From positions 1 to 7,187 of the forward strand of contig CAMLIA010000203.1 of NCBI GenBank assembly GCA_946479905.1: a stretch of 7,187 nt of DNA, written 5' to 3'. Below are positions 5,810 to 7,187 of this stretch, piece after piece. The position numbers and the translations under genes are program-made. The DNA comes from an uncultured Frankiales bacterium. Its GTDB lineage: Bacteria; Actinomycetota; Actinomycetes; Mycobacteriales; SCTD01. The notes below the pieces were generated by a model that saw nothing but the letters and a program-made list of their open reading frames with translations, was not told where the DNA came from and searched no databases. Within the stretch, counting starts at the first letter, position 1. Each line of letters starts with the position of its first letter.

Positions 5810-6205
5810 TCAGCCCTTCGTGTGGCCGGGCGCGCTGGCGCTCTTGCCGTGCTGACCGGCCTTGCCGGGCTTGCCGCAGGAGTGCGCCGCTGCGGCGACG
5901 TCCTGGCCGGTCTTGCCGTGCGCCTTCGCGGCGGCCACGGCGTGCGAGACGCAGTACCCGTGCGTGTCGGTCGGTCGCACGCCGTTCGGCTCGTCCTTGT
6001 CCTCGGTGTCCGCCGGGTCGTCGGCCTTCTTCGTGGCGGTCGCGTGCGGGTTCGCCTGCGGGGCCGGGTGCGTCACCGGTGCCGTCGGGGTCGCGCTGTC
6101 CGCAAGCGAGATCGTGGTCGCGGTGCCACCGAACAGCACCGCGGCGGCGATGCCGACGCCGACCAGCTTGAGGTGCGACGTGAGCGTGCTGACAAGACCG
6201 GCCAT
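5810..6205 (-). CDS. Small secreted or membrane-anchored protein of unknown function
   Basis: A 131-residue product I do not recognise by name. Residues 1-12 hold one basic residue and one His. One hydrophobic segment follows (about 13-34), and it works either as a signal anchor or as a signal peptide with a possible cut after the ADSA at 36-39. Residues 38-80 are a polar, Pro/Thr/Asp-rich linker. The C-terminal part has exactly two cysteines, C85 (HGYCVSHAV) and C110 (AAHSCGKPG), framing an Ala/His/Lys-rich stretch; outside the cell they could form a disulphide. The tail is rich in Gly, Lys and His. ATG 6205 is supported by a GGAGG Shine-Dalgarno sequence 5 nt upstream. A weak -10, TACCGT (minus strand of 6236-6241), lies about 30 nt upstream of the start without a good -35. 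The codon bias matches that of its neighbours and the overlapping frames look like shadows, so I consider the gene real. Confidence 0.8.
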   Translation of the reverse strand: MAGLVSTLTSHLKLVGVGIAAAVLFGGTATTISLADSATPTAPVTHPAPQANPHATATKKADDPADTEDKDEPNGVRPTDTHGYCVSHAVAAAKAHGKTGQDVAAAAHSCGKPGKAGQHGKSASAPGHTKG

Positions 6206-6210
6206 GGTGG

Positions 6211-6215
6211 CCTCC
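6211..6215 (-). promoter_or_regulatory. Shine-Dalgarno GGAGG of the small secreted protein
   Basis: GGAGG on the minus strand lies 5 nt before ATG 6205. It is the clearest ribosome binding site in the window and fixes the start of that gene, in contrast to the three leaderless-looking genes. Confidence 0.75.
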
Positions 6216-6286
6216 GGGTGGCGTGGGTGCTCTGCACGGTACGCCGTCTTCCGGCTGCCTGCGCCCTTTCGCGCTCACTGCCCGCA

Positions 6287-6292
6287 TAGGGT
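6287..6292 (+). promoter_or_regulatory. -10 box TAGGGT for a leaderless hydrolase mRNA
   Basis: TAGGGT matches TAGRRT and is followed by exactly 6 nt (GCCTCC) and then GTG 6299, with no Shine-Dalgarno sequence between. This spacing puts the transcription start at the G of the start codon. Upstream there is no clear -35; the best-placed hexamers lack TTGAC. Confidence 0.6.
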
Positions 6293-6298
6293 GCCTCC

Positions 6299-7069
6299 GT
6301 GCCTGTCCCAGCGCTGCGCAGCAGCCACGTCGACGTCCCCACCCCTGACGGGGTGGCGGACTGCTACCTCGTCGAGCCCGACGGCCGCCATCCCGCTGTC
6401 CTGCTGTTCATGGACGCCATCGGCCTGCGCCCCCGGTTGGAGGAGATGGCCGACCGGATCGCGGCGGAGGGGTACGTCGTGCTGGTCCCCAACCTCTTCC
6501 ACCGCTCCGGTCGGGCACCTGTGATCCCCGACCTCGTGGCCCGGCTGAGCAGCGAGGACCGCGCGACGGTGCTCTCGGAGCTCGCCCCGCACATGCGGGC
6601 GCTCACCCCCGACGCCGCCGCGCGCGACACCGAGGCCTACGTCACCTTCCTCGAGCAGCAGCCGTCCGTCGTACAAGGCGTGCTGGGCACGACGGGCTAC
6701 TGCATGGGCGGGGCCCTGGCGCTCCGCGCCGCCGCCCAGCTGCCGGACACGGTGAGGGCCGCCGCCAGCTTCCACGGCGGCAACCTCGCGCCGGACGACC
6801 CCCACGGCGTGCACGCCCTCGCGCCCCGCATCAAGGCGGAGGTCTACGTCGCCCACGCCGACAACGACCGGTCCATGCCGGCTGAGCAGATCGCCCGCCT
6901 CGACGAGGCGCTGCGCGCAGCCGGGACGACCTTCACCGCCGAGGTCTACGAGGGCGCCGTCCACGGGTTCACGATGAGCGACATGCCGGTGCACGACGCC
7001 GCCGCCGAGCAGCGGCACTGGGACGCCCTGCTCGACCTCTTCCGCCGCAACCTGTCGGGCGGTGCCTAG
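6299..7069 (+). CDS. Dienelactone hydrolase family protein (alpha/beta hydrolase)
   Basis: A cytoplasmic alpha/beta hydrolase of 256 residues. Dienelactone hydrolases open the lactone ring in chlorocatechol breakdown, but many family members act on other esters and lactones, and no aromatic-degradation genes are present here, so the substrate is open. The catalytic triad is visible: the nucleophile is a cysteine, C135 in the elbow GYCMGG (133-138), which is the family signature instead of serine; the acid is most likely D188 in VAHADND (184-190); and the base is H222 in GAVHGFTM (219-226). The N-terminal part has VLLFMDAIGLRP (34-45), where the family's oxyanion-hole loop is expected, followed by RIAAEGYVVLVPNLF. 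The GTG 6299 start has no Shine-Dalgarno sequence and sits 6 nt behind a TAGGGT box. The gene is divergent from the small secreted protein across 93 bp and is followed by two palindromes before the next gene. Confidence 0.94.
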   Translation: MPVPALRSSHVDVPTPDGVADCYLVEPDGRHPAVLLFMDAIGLRPRLEEMADRIAAEGYVVLVPNLFHRSGRAPVIPDLVARLSSEDRATVLSELAPHMRALTPDAAARDTEAYVTFLEQQPSVVQGVLGTTGYCMGGALALRAAAQLPDTVRAAASFHGGNLAPDDPHGVHALAPRIKAEVYVAHADNDRSMPAEQIARLDEALRAAGTTFTAEVYEGAVHGFTMSDMPVHDAAAEQRHWDALLDLFRRNLSGGA

Positions 7070-7072
7070 CCA

Positions 7073-7084
7073 GAACCGCGGTTC
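7073..7084. repeat. Perfect 12-bp palindrome GAACCGCGGTTC
   Basis: It lies 4 nt after the hydrolase stop and 58 nt before the next start. As RNA only a 4-bp stem with a CGCG loop could form, so a dimeric protein-binding site for the downstream gene is as plausible as a terminator part. GAAC recurs at 7092-7095, inside the next hairpin's loop. Confidence 0.45.
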
Positions 7085-7085
7085 G

Positions 7086-7100
7086 GGCGCTGAACGCGCC
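7086..7100 (+). terminator. Short hairpin GGCGC-TGAAC-GCGCC, possible weak terminator
   Basis: A 5-bp all-GC stem with a 5-nt loop lies 17 nt after the hydrolase stop. No T-run follows. It may end hydrolase transcription or belong to the regulatory region of the downstream gene; support is limited. Confidence 0.35.
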
Positions 7101-7142
7101 GCGCGGACAGGTGTCCTACTGAGGCGCGTGCTAGAAGGAAGG

Positions 7143-7187
7143 GTGCGACCGCTTCGCTACTCGATCAACGTCACGCTCGACGGCTGC
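7143..7187 (+). CDS. Dihydrofolate-reductase-like (RibD C-terminal domain) protein, partial: N-terminus only
   Basis: Only 15 codons are inside the window, reading (V)RPLRYSINVTLDGC. The R-Y-S-I-N-V-T-L-D-G pattern is the first strand and substrate/NADPH loop of proteins annotated as dihydrofolate reductase family or RibD C-terminal domain; true folate activity is not implied. GTG 7143 is chosen because the family normally starts a few residues before this strand, and the purine-rich AGAAGGAAGG lies immediately upstream, though closer than ideal. An in-frame GTG at 7128 would add 5 residues. TAGAAG at 7132-7137 is a near match to a -10 box only 5 nt before the start. Confidence 0.72.
   Translation, partial: MRPLRYSINVTLDGC

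Noticed and set aside
1..7187. An island, defence system, biosynthetic cluster or mobile element
   Set aside because: Composition and codon style look uniform along the window, and there are no transposase, integrase, nuclease-helicase or toxin-antitoxin genes, and no direct-repeat boundaries that I can see.

Overview
This window looks like ordinary chromosomal DNA from a very high-GC actinomycete. The support is the strong G/C bias at third codon positions, the frequent GTG starts, the coenzyme-F420-linked reductase, the short actinobacterial type of RNB ribonuclease, and -10 boxes of the TAGRRT type placed directly ahead of GTG starts. I cannot name the genus. I see no tRNA, rRNA, CRISPR array, insertion sequence, phage gene or integration scar.

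Layout, left to right. (1) The window opens inside a minus-strand F420-dependent NADP reductase whose C-terminus lies outside. (2) A 158-bp divergent spacer with two small palindromes separates it from a plus-strand membrane-anchored protein of unknown function. (3) 42 nt after that comes an EntS-type MFS exporter on the same strand, probably co-transcribed. (4) The exporter runs tail-to-tail into a minus-strand RNB-domain ribonuclease, and the two reading frames overlap by 24 bp. (5) The ribonuclease and a zinc-dependent alcohol dehydrogenase start back-to-back only 23 bp apart, around a perfect 14-bp palindrome. (6) A 15-bp-stem hairpin follows the dehydrogenase. (7) A small DUF1203 protein on the plus strand faces a small secreted or membrane-anchored protein on the minus strand, with 4 bp between their stops. 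(8) A dienelactone-hydrolase-family enzyme follows, then palindromes, then the first 15 codons of a dihydrofolate-reductase-like protein at the right edge.

The genes do not form one pathway. They are a set of small transcription units, several of them redox or hydrolase enzymes. The most striking feature is regulatory. The palindrome at 4269-4282 (GGACTCTAGAGTCC) holds a TAGAGT box on both strands, each 6 or 7 nt ahead of a GTG start with no Shine-Dalgarno sequence. It therefore reads as one symmetric -10 element driving two leaderless mRNAs in opposite directions. The same layout (TAGGGT, 6 nt, GTG) recurs once, in one direction, at the hydrolase. I found no convincing new multi-gene system.
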